Assembly (NCBI RefSeq): GCF_031456495.1
Contig: NZ_JAVDUW010000002.1
Coordinates: 744,001-808,000 of the forward strand
Source of the DNA: Pedococcus sp031456495
Lineage (GTDB): Bacteria > Actinomycetota > Actinomycetes > Actinomycetales > Dermatophilaceae
Direction: 5' to 3'
Length of the DNA: 64,000 nucleotides
Positions 25,626-34,762 of the stretch are shown here, one piece after another. Numbering within the stretch: position 1 is the stretch's first letter; each line of letters starts with the position of its first letter. The position numbers were made by a program, and so were the translations under genes. Under the pieces are notes generated by a model. That model was not told where the DNA came from and ran no database searches. It worked only from the letters and a program-made list of their open reading frames with translations.

Positions 25626-26267
25626 ATGAGCCTGAGCGAGCACCGCACCGCGTTCCTGGAGTCCGTGGCCACCGCCCGCGAGCTCGCCGGGTCGGCGGCC
25701 GTCCGCGACGCCTGGGCGCGCGAGAGCGCCTGTGCCGGGATGAGCGTGGGAGGGCTGGCACACCACCTCCTCAACCAGGGGGTCACCGTGGCCCGAGGGC
25801 TGTCGGCCGAGCCGAGCGGCGAGGTCATCCCCATGCTGGAGCACTACCGCCGCGCGCCCTGGGTGGCGGCGTCCCGTGCCGGGCAGGTCGACCCCGACCA
25901 GAACGTCCGCGACGACGAGGCGGCGAAGGCGGGCCCCGACGCGGTCCTGGCCACCGTGGCCGGGCACACCGACGGGCTGGCCGACCTGCTGGCCACGCCG
26001 CGCGACCCCGACACGATCTTCATCCCGTGGCAGGGCTGGTCGCTCACCACCGACGACTTCCTCACGACCCGGATGATGGAGGTGCTCGTCCACGCCGACG
26101 ACCTCGCGGCGAGCGTCGGCGTCCAGACGCCGCAGTTCCCCGAGGCCGCCGTGGTGCCGGTCGTCGGCCTGCTCGCGGCCGTCGCGGCCGACCGGCACGG
26201 CGCCACCGCGGTGGTGCGCGCCCTGAGCCGGCCGCAGCGCTCGCAGGGCCCGGTGTCGGCGCTCTGA
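25626..26267 (+). CDS. Maleylpyruvate isomerase/DinB-like (mycothiol-type) protein
   Basis: A 213-residue protein of the mycothiol-dependent maleylpyruvate isomerase N-terminal/DinB superfamily. Metal-binding candidates are the His pair in GGLAHHLLNQG (about 46-47) and the Glu/His of MEVLVHADDLA (about 154-158). Actinobacteria use such proteins as mycothiol-dependent thiol transferases. No C-terminal sterol-carrier-like domain is present, so it is the short form. The substrate is unknown. It is a single gene with its own promoter and lies before amtB. Confidence 0.75.
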   Translation: MSLSEHRTAFLESVATARELAGSAAVRDAWARESACAGMSVGGLAHHLLNQGVTVARGLSAEPSGEVIPMLEHYRRAPWVAASRAGQVDPDQNVRDDEAAKAGPDAVLATVAGHTDGLADLLATPRDPDTIFIPWQGWSLTTDDFLTTRMMEVLVHADDLAASVGVQTPQFPEAAVVPVVGLLAAVAADRHGATAVVRALSRPQRSQGPVSAL

Positions 26268-26298
26268 CCAAACCTTGACCCGCGGCATACCGGCCCGC

Positions 26299-26345
26299 GA
26301 AACCTGATTCTTACGCCGGTGACCCTTCGCTAACACGCCCGTAAC
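26299..26345 (+). promoter_or_regulatory. GlnR-like binding region upstream of amtB
   Basis: A run of half-sites: GAAAC (26299), CTTAC (26310), GTGAC (26319), CTAAC (26330) and GTAAC (26341). The spacers are 6, 4, 6 and 6 nt. GlnR, the OmpR-family nitrogen regulator of Actinobacteria, binds gTnAC-n6-GaAAC type repeats, and the last three half-sites keep the 11-nt periodicity. Control of amtB-glnK by nitrogen limitation is well known in relatives; the assignment here is inference. Confidence 0.6.
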
Positions 26346-26391
26346 AAAGCCCGGCACGACTCGAAACCGGCGCCCGCCACAGTTTCCTGCC

Positions 26392-27843
26392 ATGAGCGCA
26401 ATTACCTTCGTGGCGGCCGACACGCCGTTCACCGACAGCGGGAACACCGCGTGGGTCCTCGCCGCGGCGGCCCTCGTGCTGTTCATGACCCCCGGCCTCG
26501 CCCTCTTCTACGGAGGCATGGTCCGGACCAAGAGCGTCCTCAACATGATGATGATGAGCTTCATCACCATGGGGACGGTCGGCACGGTCTGGGTCCTGTG
26601 GGGCTACAGCGAGACGTTCGGCCCGGACGCGGGTGGGGGCCTCATCGGCAACCCCTTCACCCACTTCGGCCTCAAGGGCGTCCTCGACCAGATCTACGGC
26701 TTCGTCCCCGCCGACGCGGCCAAGGGCGTCGCCGCGGCGGGCGGCATCCCGGCCCCGGCGTTCGTGGCCTTCCAGGTCGTCTTCGCGATCATCGCGGTCG
26801 CACTGGTCTCCGGCGCGATCGCCGACCGGGCCAAGTTCACCGCCTGGACCGTCTTCACGGTCGTGTGGGCGACGCTGGTCTACTTCCCGGCCGCCCACTG
26901 GGTGTTCGCCTTCAGCGGGTATGCCGCGGAGAAGGGTGGCTGGATCGCCAACAAGGCCGACGGCCTGCTCTTCGGCGGAGCCGGCGCGTACGACTTCGCC
27001 GGTGGCACCGCGATCCACATCAACGCCGGTGCGGCGGGCCTGGCGCTCGCGATCGTGCTCGGCAAGCGCATCGGCTTCGCCAAGGACCCGATGCGCCCGC
27101 ACAACCTGACGCTGGTCATGATCGGCGCGGGCATCCTGTGGTTCGGCTGGTTCGGCTTCAACGCGGGCTCGGCCCTGGGCGCCGGCACGCAGGCTGCGGG
27201 CGTCTGGGTCAACACCCTCGCCGCCACCTGCACCGCCATGCTCGGCTGGCTCCTCACGGAGAAGTTCCGCGACGGCCACGCCACCTCGCTCGGTGCCGCC
27301 TCCGGCGTCGTCGCCGGCCTGGTCGCCATCACCCCGGCCTGTGCGACGGTGTCGCCCATCGGCGCCCTGGTCGTCGGCCTCGTCGCCGGCGTCGGCTGCG
27401 CCCTCGCCGTCGGCCTCAAGTTCAAGATGGGCTTCGACGACAGCCTCGACGTCGTCGGCGTCCACCTCGTGGGCGGCCTCATCGGCACCCTGCTCATCGG
27501 CCTCCTGGCCACCAAGGGCAGCCCGACCGGCGCAGCCGGCCTCGACGTCAACGAGGGCCTGTTCTACGGCGGCGGCCTGTCCCAGCTGTGGGCGCAGTTC
27601 CTCGGCGCGGCAACGGTGCTCGTGTTCTCCTTCGTCGTCACGTACCTGATCGGCCTGGCCATCCACAAGACGATGGGCTTCCGGGTCGACGAGGCCGACG
27701 AGGTCTCTGGTGTCGACCTCAGCGAGCACGCCGAGTCCGCCTACGACATCACCGGGCACTCTGGTGGCAGGTTCGGGTCCGGCGGCGCCGTCTCCACCTC
27801 GCCGTCCACCGCGTCCAAGACCCACGAGGGAGCGTCCGCATGA
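26392..27843 (+). CDS. amtB: Ammonium transporter Amt
   Basis: A 483-residue Amt family channel for ammonium uptake with about 11 membrane helices. Family motifs: FMTPGLALFYGGMVR (about 31-45), the phenylalanine-gate region, FGWFGFNAGSALG, and the signature DFAGGTAIHINAGAAGLA (about 203-220) with the first twin-His residue. The second twin His is in VVGVHLVGGL. The C-terminal tail (SGGRFGSGGAVSTSPSTA) is cytosolic and may contact PII. The ATG starts 46 nt after the GlnR-like region. Its TGA overlaps the ATG of glnK, the standard coupling of channel and PII protein. Confidence 0.95.
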   Translation: MSAITFVAADTPFTDSGNTAWVLAAAALVLFMTPGLALFYGGMVRTKSVLNMMMMSFITMGTVGTVWVLWGYSETFGPDAGGGLIGNPFTHFGLKGVLDQIYGFVPADAAKGVAAAGGIPAPAFVAFQVVFAIIAVALVSGAIADRAKFTAWTVFTVVWATLVYFPAAHWVFAFSGYAAEKGGWIANKADGLLFGGAGAYDFAGGTAIHINAGAAGLALAIVLGKRIGFAKDPMRPHNLTLVMIGAGILWFGWFGFNAGSALGAGTQAAGVWVNTLAATCTAMLGWLLTEKFRDGHATSLGAASGVVAGLVAITPACATVSPIGALVVGLVAGVGCALAVGLKFKMGFDDSLDVVGVHLVGGLIGTLLIGLLATKGSPTGAAGLDVNEGLFYGGGLSQLWAQFLGAATVLVFSFVVTYLIGLAIHKTMGFRVDEADEVSGVDLSEHAESAYDITGHSGGRFGSGGAVSTSPSTASKTHEGASA

Positions 27844-28178
27844 AGCTCGTCACCGCCATCATCAAGCCGCACCAGCTCGACGAGGTGAAGGAGGCCCTGG
27901 AGGCCTACGGCATCTCGGGCATGACCGTCAGCGAGGCCTCCGGCTACGGCCGGCAGCGCGGCCACAGCGAGGTCTACCGCGGCGCCGAGTACACCGTCGA
28001 CTTCGTGCCGAAGGTGCGGGTCGAGGTCCTGGTCGACGACATGGACGCGGCCTCGGTCGCCGACGTGGTCCTCAAGGCCGCGCAGACCGGCCGGATCGGC
28101 GACGGGAAGATCTGGACCGTCCCGGTCGACGACGTCATCCGTGTCCGCACCGGCGAGCGGGGCCCCGACGCCCTGTAG
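27840..28178 (+). CDS. glnK: Nitrogen regulatory PII protein (GlnK/GlnB)
   Basis: A 112-residue PII signal protein. The T-loop GYGRQRGHSEVYRGAEY has Tyr51, the modification site (adenylylated in Actinobacteria, by GlnD). The ATP/2-oxoglutarate site elements TGRIGDGKIWTVPVDDVIRVRTGE are intact. PII binds AmtB to block ammonium entry when nitrogen is plentiful. ATG overlaps the amtB stop. The symbol glnK is used because it is linked to amtB; glnB would be equally valid by sequence alone. Confidence 0.95.
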   Translation: MKLVTAIIKPHQLDEVKEALEAYGISGMTVSEASGYGRQRGHSEVYRGAEYTVDFVPKVRVEVLVDDMDAASVADVVLKAAQTGRIGDGKIWTVPVDDVIRVRTGERGPDAL

Positions 28179-28192
28179 GACCGCCACGAGCA

Positions 28193-28232
28193 GGGGAGGT
28201 GCCCGGAGCCCAGGAGCCCCGGGCGCCTCCCC
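28193..28232 (+). terminator. Hairpin terminator after amtB-glnK
   Basis: Arms 28193-28206 and 28219-28232 pair fully with one U-G wobble around a 12-nt loop. It begins 14 bp after glnK and separates it from glnD, which then has its own GlnR-like site. Confidence 0.8.
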
Positions 28233-28258
28233 GTGTCGTGTGGAGAGGAGCGGACGAC

Positions 28259-28296
28259 CTAACACGGACGTAACACCAGTGCAGGCACCCGGAAAC
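28259..28296 (+). promoter_or_regulatory. GlnR-like half-sites upstream of glnD
   Basis: CTAAC (28259-28263), six bases, then GTAAC (28270-28274), with a further GAAAC at 28292-28296. The first pair repeats almost exactly the CTAAC-n6-GTAAC pair before amtB, including ACG at the start of the spacer. It suggests glnD is co-regulated with amtB although a terminator separates them. Confidence 0.55.
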
Positions 28297-28318
28297 GTCG
28301 GCACGGCACCGTAGGAGC

Positions 28319-30694
28319 ATGAGCGTGGAGCAGATCGACCTGGCGGCCCGCCGCCTCGACCTGGCCGGCGCGCGGGGGTTCGACGCGCCGGGCGCGGGCA
28401 CCGCCCGGCGCGAGGCCATCGCCACGATGACCCGCGAGTGGCTCGGGACGGTCTGGGGCCAGGCCCTCGACGGGCGCTCCACCGAGGGCATCGCACTCGC
28501 GGCCGTGGGCAGCCTGGCCCGCGGGGACGCCGGCCCCCTCAGCGACCTCGACCTCGTGCTCCTGCACTACGGGCGATCCCTGAGCGGGGAGGACCTGCGC
28601 GGCCTCGCCGACCGCGTCTGGTACCCCGTCTGGGACGCCGGCGTGAAGCTCGACCACTCGGTCCGCACGGTGAACCAGTGCCGCACCGTCGCCTCGGGCG
28701 ACCTCACCGCGGCCGTGGGCCTGCTCGACCTGACCTGCGTCGCCGGGGACCCCGAGGTCGTGGCGGCCGCCCGCTCCACCGTCGCGCACGACTGGCGCGC
28801 CAACGCGCGGCGCCGGCTGCCCCAGCTGCTCGACACGCTGAAGGCGCGGCACGCCCGCCACGGCGACCTCGCCCAGAGCATCGAGCCGGACCTCAAGGAG
28901 GCCCACGGCGGCCTGCGCGACATGACGATCCTCGGAGCCCTGGTCGCCGCCTGGCTGACCGACCGCCCGCACGAGGGGGTGGACGAGGCGCACCGCGTGC
29001 TGCTCGACGTGCGCGACGCCGTGCACGTCGTCACCGGTCGCGGTCGCGACCGGCTCGGCCGCGAGGAGCACGACGCCGTCGCCGCCCTCCTCGGCCACGC
29101 CGACGCCGACGACCTGCTCACGGCCGTCGCGAACGCGGGCCGCACCGTGGCATACGCCCTCGACGGCACCGTGCGGCGGGCCGGGCAGTCCCAGCGCGCG
29201 CGCACCCTGCGCGTCGGGCCGCGCCGGCCGCAGCTCAACCCGCTCGGGTTCGGCATGTTCGAGCACGACGGCGAGGTCGTGCTCGGGCCGCGCAGCGCGC
29301 TGTCGACCGACCCGCTGCTGCCGCTGCGCGCTGCCGTCGTCGCCGCCCGCAACAACCTGCCGATCGCCCCGACGACCCTCGGCAACCTCGCCGGCCAGGC
29401 GCCGACCCTGCCCGAGCCGTGGCCGGAGATCGCCCGCGACCTGTTCGCCGACCTGCTGGCCACCGGCCCCGGGCTCATCGCGGTGTGGGAGGGGCTCGAC
29501 CAGGCCGGCATCGTCGACCGCTGGATCCCCGAGTGGGCGGCCGTCCGCTCGCGCCCGCAGCGCAACGCGGTGCACCGGCACACCGTCGACCGCCACCTCA
29601 TCGAGACGGTGGTCCTCGCCGGCGGGCTCGTCCGGCAGGTGGGTCGGGCCGACCTGCTGCTGCTCGCGGCCCTGCTGCACGACATCGGCAAGCTGCCCGG
29701 CGCGCACGACCACTCCGCCACGGGCGCGCCGATCGCCCGCGCCGTCGCGACGCGCCTGGGCTACCCGGCGGCCGACGTGGACGTCGTCGAGACGCTGGTG
29801 CGCGAGCACCTCACGCTCATCGACCTGGCCACCCGGCGCGACCACCAGGACCCGGGCACGGTGACCGCGGCCCGCGCGGCGGTCGGCGGCTCCCGCGACG
29901 TGTTCGACCTGCTCGTCGCGCTCACCGAGGCCGACGCGAGCGCTGCCGGACCGCAGGCCTGGACCGACTGGCGCGCCACCCTGCTGCGCCAGCTCGCCGA
30001 GGCCGCTCGCAGCGGCTGGGAGGAGGGGAGCGTGCCGCCACCGGCGCAGACCGTGACCGTGGACGCGTCCGACCTCGAGGCGGTCGCCGCGGGGGAGCCC
30101 CGGGTCGTCGTCCGGCCCCAGGGCGGGTCGTACCGGATCGACGTGTTCGACCGCGACCGGCTGGGCCTGTTCGCCGACACGGCCGGGCTGCTCGCGGCGC
30201 ACGGTCTCGTGGTCCGGACCGCGATCCTGCGCACGGTCGACGGGGTCGCCGCCAACGAGTGGCACGTCGAGAGCCCCAGCGGCGAGGCGCCGCAGGCCGA
30301 CCGGATCGTCCGCGGGCTCGAGCGGCTCGCCACCGGCGACCGTGCCCCGTTGGGGCTGCTCGAGCGTCGCCGCCAGTTCGCCGCGCGACCGAGCGGGGAG
30401 TCGGGCACCGGGTCGCCCGGGCAGGCGAGGGCGCTCGTCGTCCCGCACGCGTCCGAGGACGCGACCGTGATCGAGGTGCGGGCGCAGGACCGGCCGGGGC
30501 TGCTGCACGACCTCGGGATCGGGTTCGCCAAGGCGGGCCTGTCGGTGCGCTCGGCCCACATCGCCACGTATGCCGGCCAGACCCTGGACACCTTCTACGT
30601 CACCGAGTTCGGTGGTCGCCTCCTCGCGCCCGCCACCGTGGCGCGGACCGTGGCCATGATCATCGACACGTGCGACGGCACCGCCCCCGCCTGA
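28319..30694 (+). CDS. glnD: PII uridylyl/adenylyl-transferase GlnD
   Basis: A 791-residue bifunctional enzyme that modifies and demodifies PII according to nitrogen state. The nucleotidyltransferase domain has GSLARGDAGPLSDLDLVLL (about 63-81); the HD hydrolase domain has LLHDIGKLPGAHDHS (about 451-465); two C-terminal ACT domains sense glutamine (about 596-670 and 715-790, for example RPGLLHDLGIGFAKAGLSV). Length is typical for Actinobacteria, where the enzyme adenylylates PII. ATG 28319 has TAGGAG close upstream. It is followed by a strong hairpin. Confidence 0.95.
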   Translation: MSVEQIDLAARRLDLAGARGFDAPGAGTARREAIATMTREWLGTVWGQALDGRSTEGIALAAVGSLARGDAGPLSDLDLVLLHYGRSLSGEDLRGLADRVWYPVWDAGVKLDHSVRTVNQCRTVASGDLTAAVGLLDLTCVAGDPEVVAAARSTVAHDWRANARRRLPQLLDTLKARHARHGDLAQSIEPDLKEAHGGLRDMTILGALVAAWLTDRPHEGVDEAHRVLLDVRDAVHVVTGRGRDRLGREEHDAVAALLGHADADDLLTAVANAGRTVAYALDGTVRRAGQSQRARTLRVGPRRPQLNPLGFGMFEHDGEVVLGPRSALSTDPLLPLRAAVVAARNNLPIAPTTLGNLAGQAPTLPEPWPEIARDLFADLLATGPGLIAVWEGLDQAGIVDRWIPEWAAVRSRPQRNAVHRHTVDRHLIETVVLAGGLVRQVGRADLLLLAALLHDIGKLPGAHDHSATGAPIARAVATRLGYPAADVDVVETLVREHLTLIDLATRRDHQDPGTVTAARAAVGGSRDVFDLLVALTEADASAAGPQAWTDWRATLLRQLAEAARSGWEEGSVPPPAQTVTVDASDLEAVAAGEPRVVVRPQGGSYRIDVFDRDRLGLFADTAGLLAAHGLVVRTAILRTVDGVAANEWHVESPSGEAPQADRIVRGLERLATGDRAPLGLLERRRQFAARPSGESGTGSPGQARALVVPHASEDATVIEVRAQDRPGLLHDLGIGFAKAGLSVRSAHIATYAGQTLDTFYVTEFGGRLLAPATVARTVAMIIDTCDGTAPA

Positions 30695-30729
30695 CCCGGC
30701 ACCCGGCATACCCCGCGCCGCGCCCGCCT

Positions 30730-30781
30730 GGGTCTTTGAGCGATTGCGGCGGTCCTGGCCGCCGCGATCGCCCAAAGACCC
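30730..30781. terminator. Hairpin terminator between glnD and ffh
   Basis: Two 23-nt arms (30730-30752 and 30759-30781) around TCCTGG match except for two positions. It is the longest hairpin seen in the window and lies 36 bp after glnD. Confidence 0.8.
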
Positions 30782-30810
30782 GGTTGGTCTGCCGGGTGGT
30801 GCCGCTCGAT

Positions 30811-30816
30811 TAGTCT
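30811..30816 (+). promoter_or_regulatory. -10 box of a probable leaderless promoter for ffh
   Basis: TAGTCT lies 7 nt before GTG 30824 and 29 bp after the preceding terminator. There is little room for a leader, so ffh is likely transcribed from its start codon. Confidence 0.5.
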
Positions 30817-30823
30817 GGGGCGC

Positions 30824-32428
30824 GTGTTCACGAGCCTGTCCGACCGCCTGACCGCCACCTTCAAGAACCTCCGGGGCAAGGGGCGGCTGTCCGAGTCCGA
30901 CGTCAACAGCACCGTCCGCGACATCCGTCTCGCACTGCTCGACGCGGACGTCTCGCTTCCGGTCGTCAAGAAGTTCACCCACGCGGTCCGTGAGCGCGCC
31001 CTCGGTGCCGAGGTCTCCGCCGCGCTCAACCCGGGGCAGCAGGTCGTCAAGATCGTCAACGAGGAGCTCGTCGAGATCCTCGGCGGCCAGACGCGGACGA
31101 TCCGGTTCGCGAAGAACCCGCCCACGGTGATCATGCTCGCGGGCCTGCAGGGTGCCGGCAAGACCACCCTCGCCGGCAAGCTGGCGTACTGGCTCAAGGA
31201 CCAGGGCCACACCCCGATGCTCGTCGCCGCGGACCTCCAGCGGCCGAACGCCGTGACCCAGCTCGAGGTCGTCGGCCAGCGGGCCGGTGTCCCGGTCTAC
31301 GCCCCCGAGCGCGGCAACGTCGGCGGCCACGACGCCGTCGGCCCGACCGGCGAGGGCACCCGCAGCTTCGGCGACCCGGTCGCCGTCTCCCGCGCCGGCA
31401 TCGAGCAGGCCAGGCGCGCCCAGCACGACGTCGTCATCGTCGACACCGCCGGGCGCCTCGCCGTCGACGCCGACCTCATGCAGCAGGCCGCCGACATCCG
31501 CGCGGCGATCTCGCCCGACGAGGTCCTGTTCGTCATCGACGCGATGATCGGCCAGGCGGCCGTCGAGACCGCCCTGGCGTTCCAGGACGGCGTCGACTTC
31601 ACCGGTGTCGTGCTGTCCAAGCTCGACGGCGACGCCCGCGGTGGTGCGGCCCTGTCGGTGGCCTCGGTCACCGGGCGGCCGATCATGTTCGCCTCCACCG
31701 GCGAGCAGGTGAAGGACTTCGAGGTCTTCCACCCCGACCGCATGGCCTCGCGCATCCTCGACATGGGCGACGTGCTGACCCTCATCGAGCAGGCGGAGCG
31801 GGCGTTCGACCGCAGCCAGGCCGAGGAGATGCAGCGCAAGTTCCTCGCCGAGGAGGACTTCACCTTCGACGACTTCCTGGGCCAGATGGCCGCGCTGAAG
31901 AAGATGGGCGGCCTGAAGTCGATGCTCGGCATGATGCCGGGCATGGGCCAGATGAAGGCCCAGCTCGACAACCTCGACCCCAAGGAGTTCGACCGGGTCG
32001 AGGCGATGGTCCGCTCGATGACGCCGTTCGAGCGCACCCACTCCAAGCAGATCAACGGCTCGCGCCGTGCCCGCATCGCCAAGGGCTCGGGTGTCGAGGT
32101 GTCCGAGGTCAACGCGCTGCTCGAGCGGTTCACCGAGGCGCAGAAGATGATGAAGCAGCTCGCCCGTGGCGGCGGCATCCCCGGGATGCCCGGCATGGGC
32201 GGCGGTCCCGGCAAGCGGGGCAAGCAGCAGCCGCAGCGCAAGAAGTCCAAGTCCGGCAACCCCGCCAAGCGGGCTGCGGAGGAGCGGGCGGCGGCCGAGC
32301 GCGCCAACGCCCCGAAGACGGCCCCCACCGGCGCCTCGTTCGGCGGCGGCACGGGCGCCGGCAACGGTGCCCCGGACCTCGACCCGGCGAACCTGCCCGC
32401 GGGCTTCGAGAAGTTCCTCGGCCGGTGA
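30824..32428 (+). CDS. ffh: Signal recognition particle protein Ffh
   Basis: The 534-residue SRP54 GTPase that binds signal sequences and 4.5S RNA and targets ribosomes to FtsY. N domain 1-95; G domain with GLQGAGKTTLAGKLA (about 105-119), AADLQRPNAV, DTAGRLAVD and SKLDGDARGGAA; Met-rich M domain from about 325 (MGGLKSMLGMMPGMGQMK, SMTPFERTHSKQINGSRR). The C-terminal tail is Gly/Met/Lys rich. GTG 30824 is chosen by the TAGTCT box. The stop overlaps the GTG of the next hydrolase. Its receptor gene ftsY is about 10 kb upstream. Confidence 0.97.
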   Translation: MFTSLSDRLTATFKNLRGKGRLSESDVNSTVRDIRLALLDADVSLPVVKKFTHAVRERALGAEVSAALNPGQQVVKIVNEELVEILGGQTRTIRFAKNPPTVIMLAGLQGAGKTTLAGKLAYWLKDQGHTPMLVAADLQRPNAVTQLEVVGQRAGVPVYAPERGNVGGHDAVGPTGEGTRSFGDPVAVSRAGIEQARRAQHDVVIVDTAGRLAVDADLMQQAADIRAAISPDEVLFVIDAMIGQAAVETALAFQDGVDFTGVVLSKLDGDARGGAALSVASVTGRPIMFASTGEQVKDFEVFHPDRMASRILDMGDVLTLIEQAERAFDRSQAEEMQRKFLAEEDFTFDDFLGQMAALKKMGGLKSMLGMMPGMGQMKAQLDNLDPKEFDRVEAMVRSMTPFERTHSKQINGSRRARIAKGSGVEVSEVNALLERFTEAQKMMKQLARGGGIPGMPGMGGGPGKRGKQQPQRKKSKSGNPAKRAAEERAAAERANAPKTAPTGASFGGGTGAGNGAPDLDPANLPAGFEKFLGR

Positions 32429-33249
32429 GCGGCGCGGCCGCGCCGCTGCACACCCTGTCGGTCGGCACCGCCGGCCCGCGGGTCGCGTTCCTGCACGGCC
32501 TGTTCGGGCAGGGGCGCAACTGGCAGCAGATCGCCAAGGCCCTGTCGGGCCCGGACGGCACCGCCGCCCGGTGCACCCTCGTCGACCTGCCCGACCACGG
32601 CCGGTCGCCGTGGTCGCGGGAGTTCTCCCTGGAGGCGTATGCCGCCGCCGTCGCCGACACCCTGCGTGCGACCGCACCGGGGGAGCGGTGGGTCGTCGTG
32701 GGCCACTCGCTCGGCGGCAAGACCGCGATGGCGCTCGCCCTGCACCACCCCGACCTCGTCGAGCGGCTCGTCGTCGTCGACATCGCGCCGAAGTCCTACG
32801 GCTCGCTGGAGCGGTTCGAGGGCTACATCCGCGAGATGCAGTCGCTGCCGCTGGCCGAGCTGACCAGCCGGGCCGACGCCGAGGCGAGGTTCCAGGAGCC
32901 CGATCCCGGCGTCAAGGCGTTCCTGCTGCAGAACCTGCGGCGCCACGGCGACTCCTGGCGCTGGCAGGCCAACCTCGACCTCGTCGCGGCGGACGCCGAC
33001 ACGGGCACCCTCTCCCGCATCGCCGGCTGGCCGCTCGCGCCCGGGGACGTCCCGGCATACGAGGGCCCGGTCCTGTGGATCGCGGGCGCGGAGTCCGGGT
33101 ACGTGAAGCCGGAGGACGCCGAGGCGATGCGCGCGCTGTTCCCGCGCGTGCGGCAGCTGACGGTCAAGGGCGCCTCCCACTGGGTGCACACCGACGCGCC
33201 CGAGGTCGTCACGGAGGCCCTGCGCCGGTTCGTCGCGCCCCTGCACTGA
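32425..33249 (+). CDS. Alpha/beta hydrolase (YbfF-like esterase)
   Basis: A 274-residue alpha/beta hydrolase. HGLFGQGRNW (about 24-33) is the oxyanion loop, GHSLGGKTAMALAL holds the nucleophile Ser (about 95-108), and SHWVHTDAPE the catalytic His (about 252). The pattern VDIAPKSYG recalls the YbfF esterase group. GTG overlaps the ffh stop (GTGA), so it is read from the ffh mRNA; the role is not connected to SRP as far as known. There is no signal peptide. Confidence 0.82.
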   Translation: MSGAAAPLHTLSVGTAGPRVAFLHGLFGQGRNWQQIAKALSGPDGTAARCTLVDLPDHGRSPWSREFSLEAYAAAVADTLRATAPGERWVVVGHSLGGKTAMALALHHPDLVERLVVVDIAPKSYGSLERFEGYIREMQSLPLAELTSRADAEARFQEPDPGVKAFLLQNLRRHGDSWRWQANLDLVAADADTGTLSRIAGWPLAPGDVPAYEGPVLWIAGAESGYVKPEDAEAMRALFPRVRQLTVKGASHWVHTDAPEVVTEALRRFVAPLH

Positions 33250-33355
33250 GCCAGGGGCCTGCAGGGTCGGTCTCCGGCGTGGGCACCTCTCGCGCGGCGC
33301 GCGTCGAGTCGCGGCACCGGGACCTTGGGCCGGGCCCCGCCGTCCAGACCCCGCC

Positions 33356-33361
33356 TACGGT
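33356..33361 (+). promoter_or_regulatory. -10 box of a probable leaderless promoter
   Basis: TACGGT lies 6 nt before the GTG at 33368, as for rsmD (TACGGT, 6 nt). Confidence 0.5.
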
Positions 33362-33367
33362 CGAGAC

Positions 33368-34762
33368 GTGGTCGTCACCAGGATCAGCGCGAACGACGCC
33401 ATGCAGCTCGCCGCCGACCGCCGTGCATGCCCGCCGATCCAGCTGGGCGCGCTGCTCGAGCTCGATCCGGGTGGCGACGCCGTGGCCGATGCCAAGGAGG
33501 TCGCACGCGTGCTCCGCGGCCGACTGGCCACCGTGCCACAGCTCGGACGGCGGCTTGAACGGGCACGTTGGGGCGTCGGACCACCTCACTGGGTGCGCAC
33601 CGACGACGAGCCGGAGGTGACCGTCGTCGAGCTGGGTCGGGCCGGACCGGCGTCCGGAGGGACGACCCGGCCAAGGACCGCACGTGCGGTCGAGGACCGG
33701 CAGGTGCTCGACCACTTCGCCGACCTGGTGACGACGAGGTTGCGCCCGGACCGACCTCTCTGGCGCGCGGAGGTGCTGGCCGACTCGCGCGGCCGGCCGG
33801 TCGGGGTGGCGCTCGTCGCCCACCACGTCGTGACCGACGGGGTCGGGGGACTGAGCCTGCTCGACGTGCTGGCGGACCCGGTGGCCGATCCCGCCGCGGA
33901 TCACCCGTCTCACCGGACCGGGGTGTCCTCGGCGGCTCGAGGCGGAGCCACAGCAGGGGAGGCGGGGCGCCAACCGTCCCGCGCCCGGTGTGCAGGCCTG
34001 CGGCGGCTGCTGTGGGCCGCACGCGAGCTCGGCATACGACGCACCCAGCTCGCCGACCGGTGCTCGCTGTTGCAGCCGACCGGACCACGGCGCAGGCTCG
34101 ACGTGGTCGACGTCGACCTCACGCGGGTCCAGGAGGCGGCCCGCCACCTCGACGCCACGGTGAACGACGTGGTGCTCGTGGCCGTCAGTGGCGCCCTGAC
34201 CCGCCTGCTGGAGCATCGCCACGAACCCGTGCGCACGCTGGTCGCGTCGGTCCCCGTCAGCGCACGGGAGGCGGGACGAGAGCTGGGCAACGCCGTCGGT
34301 GTGCTGCCGGTGCGGATTCCCGCGGTGGCGGACGCGCAGGTGCGGCTGGCGGCGATCCGCGCCGCCAGGAGGCGTCTGGCGGAAGGGCGCCGGGGGTCGT
34401 CGTCCGCGCTGTTGGGGCCGGCCTTCCGGCTCCTGGCCGCGGTCGGGGCCGTGCAGTGGTTCGTCAACCGCCAACGACTCGTCCACACCTTCGAGACCAA
34501 CGTCCGGGGCCCGGTGCGGCAGCTCGCCATCGCGGGGACCCCCGTCCGGAGGATCGTGCCGATGGCAGTCAACCCGGGCAACGTCACGGTGAGCTTCGGC
34601 CTCCTCTCGGCCGGCGGCCGACTGGTGCTCGGTGTGGTCACCGATCCCGACCACGTCCCCGACCGCGACGTCCTCGTCGACGCGTTCACCACCGAGCTCG
34701 ACCGGCTGCTCGGTCAGGAAGCACGGGCGGCCCGAGGGGAGGGGGCGGGCGCCGCTCGCTAG
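33368..34762 (+). CDS. Wax ester synthase/diacylglycerol acyltransferase (WS/DGAT) family
   Basis: A 464-residue WS/DGAT-type acyltransferase that in the family joins acyl-CoA to alcohols or diacylglycerol to make storage lipid. The key motifs are all present: DRPLWRAEVL (PLW motif), the catalytic HHVVTDGVGG (HHxxxDG, about 152-161), and TVNDVVLVAVSGAL (ND motif). The N-terminal ISANDAMQLAAD replaces the more common SPxDAMF. By eye its codon use is a little less GC-extreme than its neighbours. The GTG is set by TACGGT 6 nt upstream. The last codon TAG is shared with the next gene's -10 box. Confidence 0.85.
   Translation: MVVTRISANDAMQLAADRRACPPIQLGALLELDPGGDAVADAKEVARVLRGRLATVPQLGRRLERARWGVGPPHWVRTDDEPEVTVVELGRAGPASGGTTRPRTARAVEDRQVLDHFADLVTTRLRPDRPLWRAEVLADSRGRPVGVALVAHHVVTDGVGGLSLLDVLADPVADPAADHPSHRTGVSSAARGGATAGEAGRQPSRARCAGLRRLLWAARELGIRRTQLADRCSLLQPTGPRRRLDVVDVDLTRVQEAARHLDATVNDVVLVAVSGALTRLLEHRHEPVRTLVASVPVSAREAGRELGNAVGVLPVRIPAVADAQVRLAAIRAARRRLAEGRRGSSSALLGPAFRLLAAVGAVQWFVNRQRLVHTFETNVRGPVRQLAIAGTPVRRIVPMAVNPGNVTVSFGLLSAGGRLVLGVVTDPDHVPDRDVLVDAFTTELDRLLGQEARAARGEGAGAAR

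Noticed and set aside
28259..32677. Very long open frames on the minus strand opposite glnD-ffh, and similar ones opposite recG, smc, the propeller gene, lepB-dprA and rpsB.
   Set aside because: In DNA this GC-rich, antisense frames stay open by chance. They show only low-complexity Arg/Ala/Gly/Pro/Ser-like sequence, lack family motifs, and coincide with well-supported genes on the other strand.
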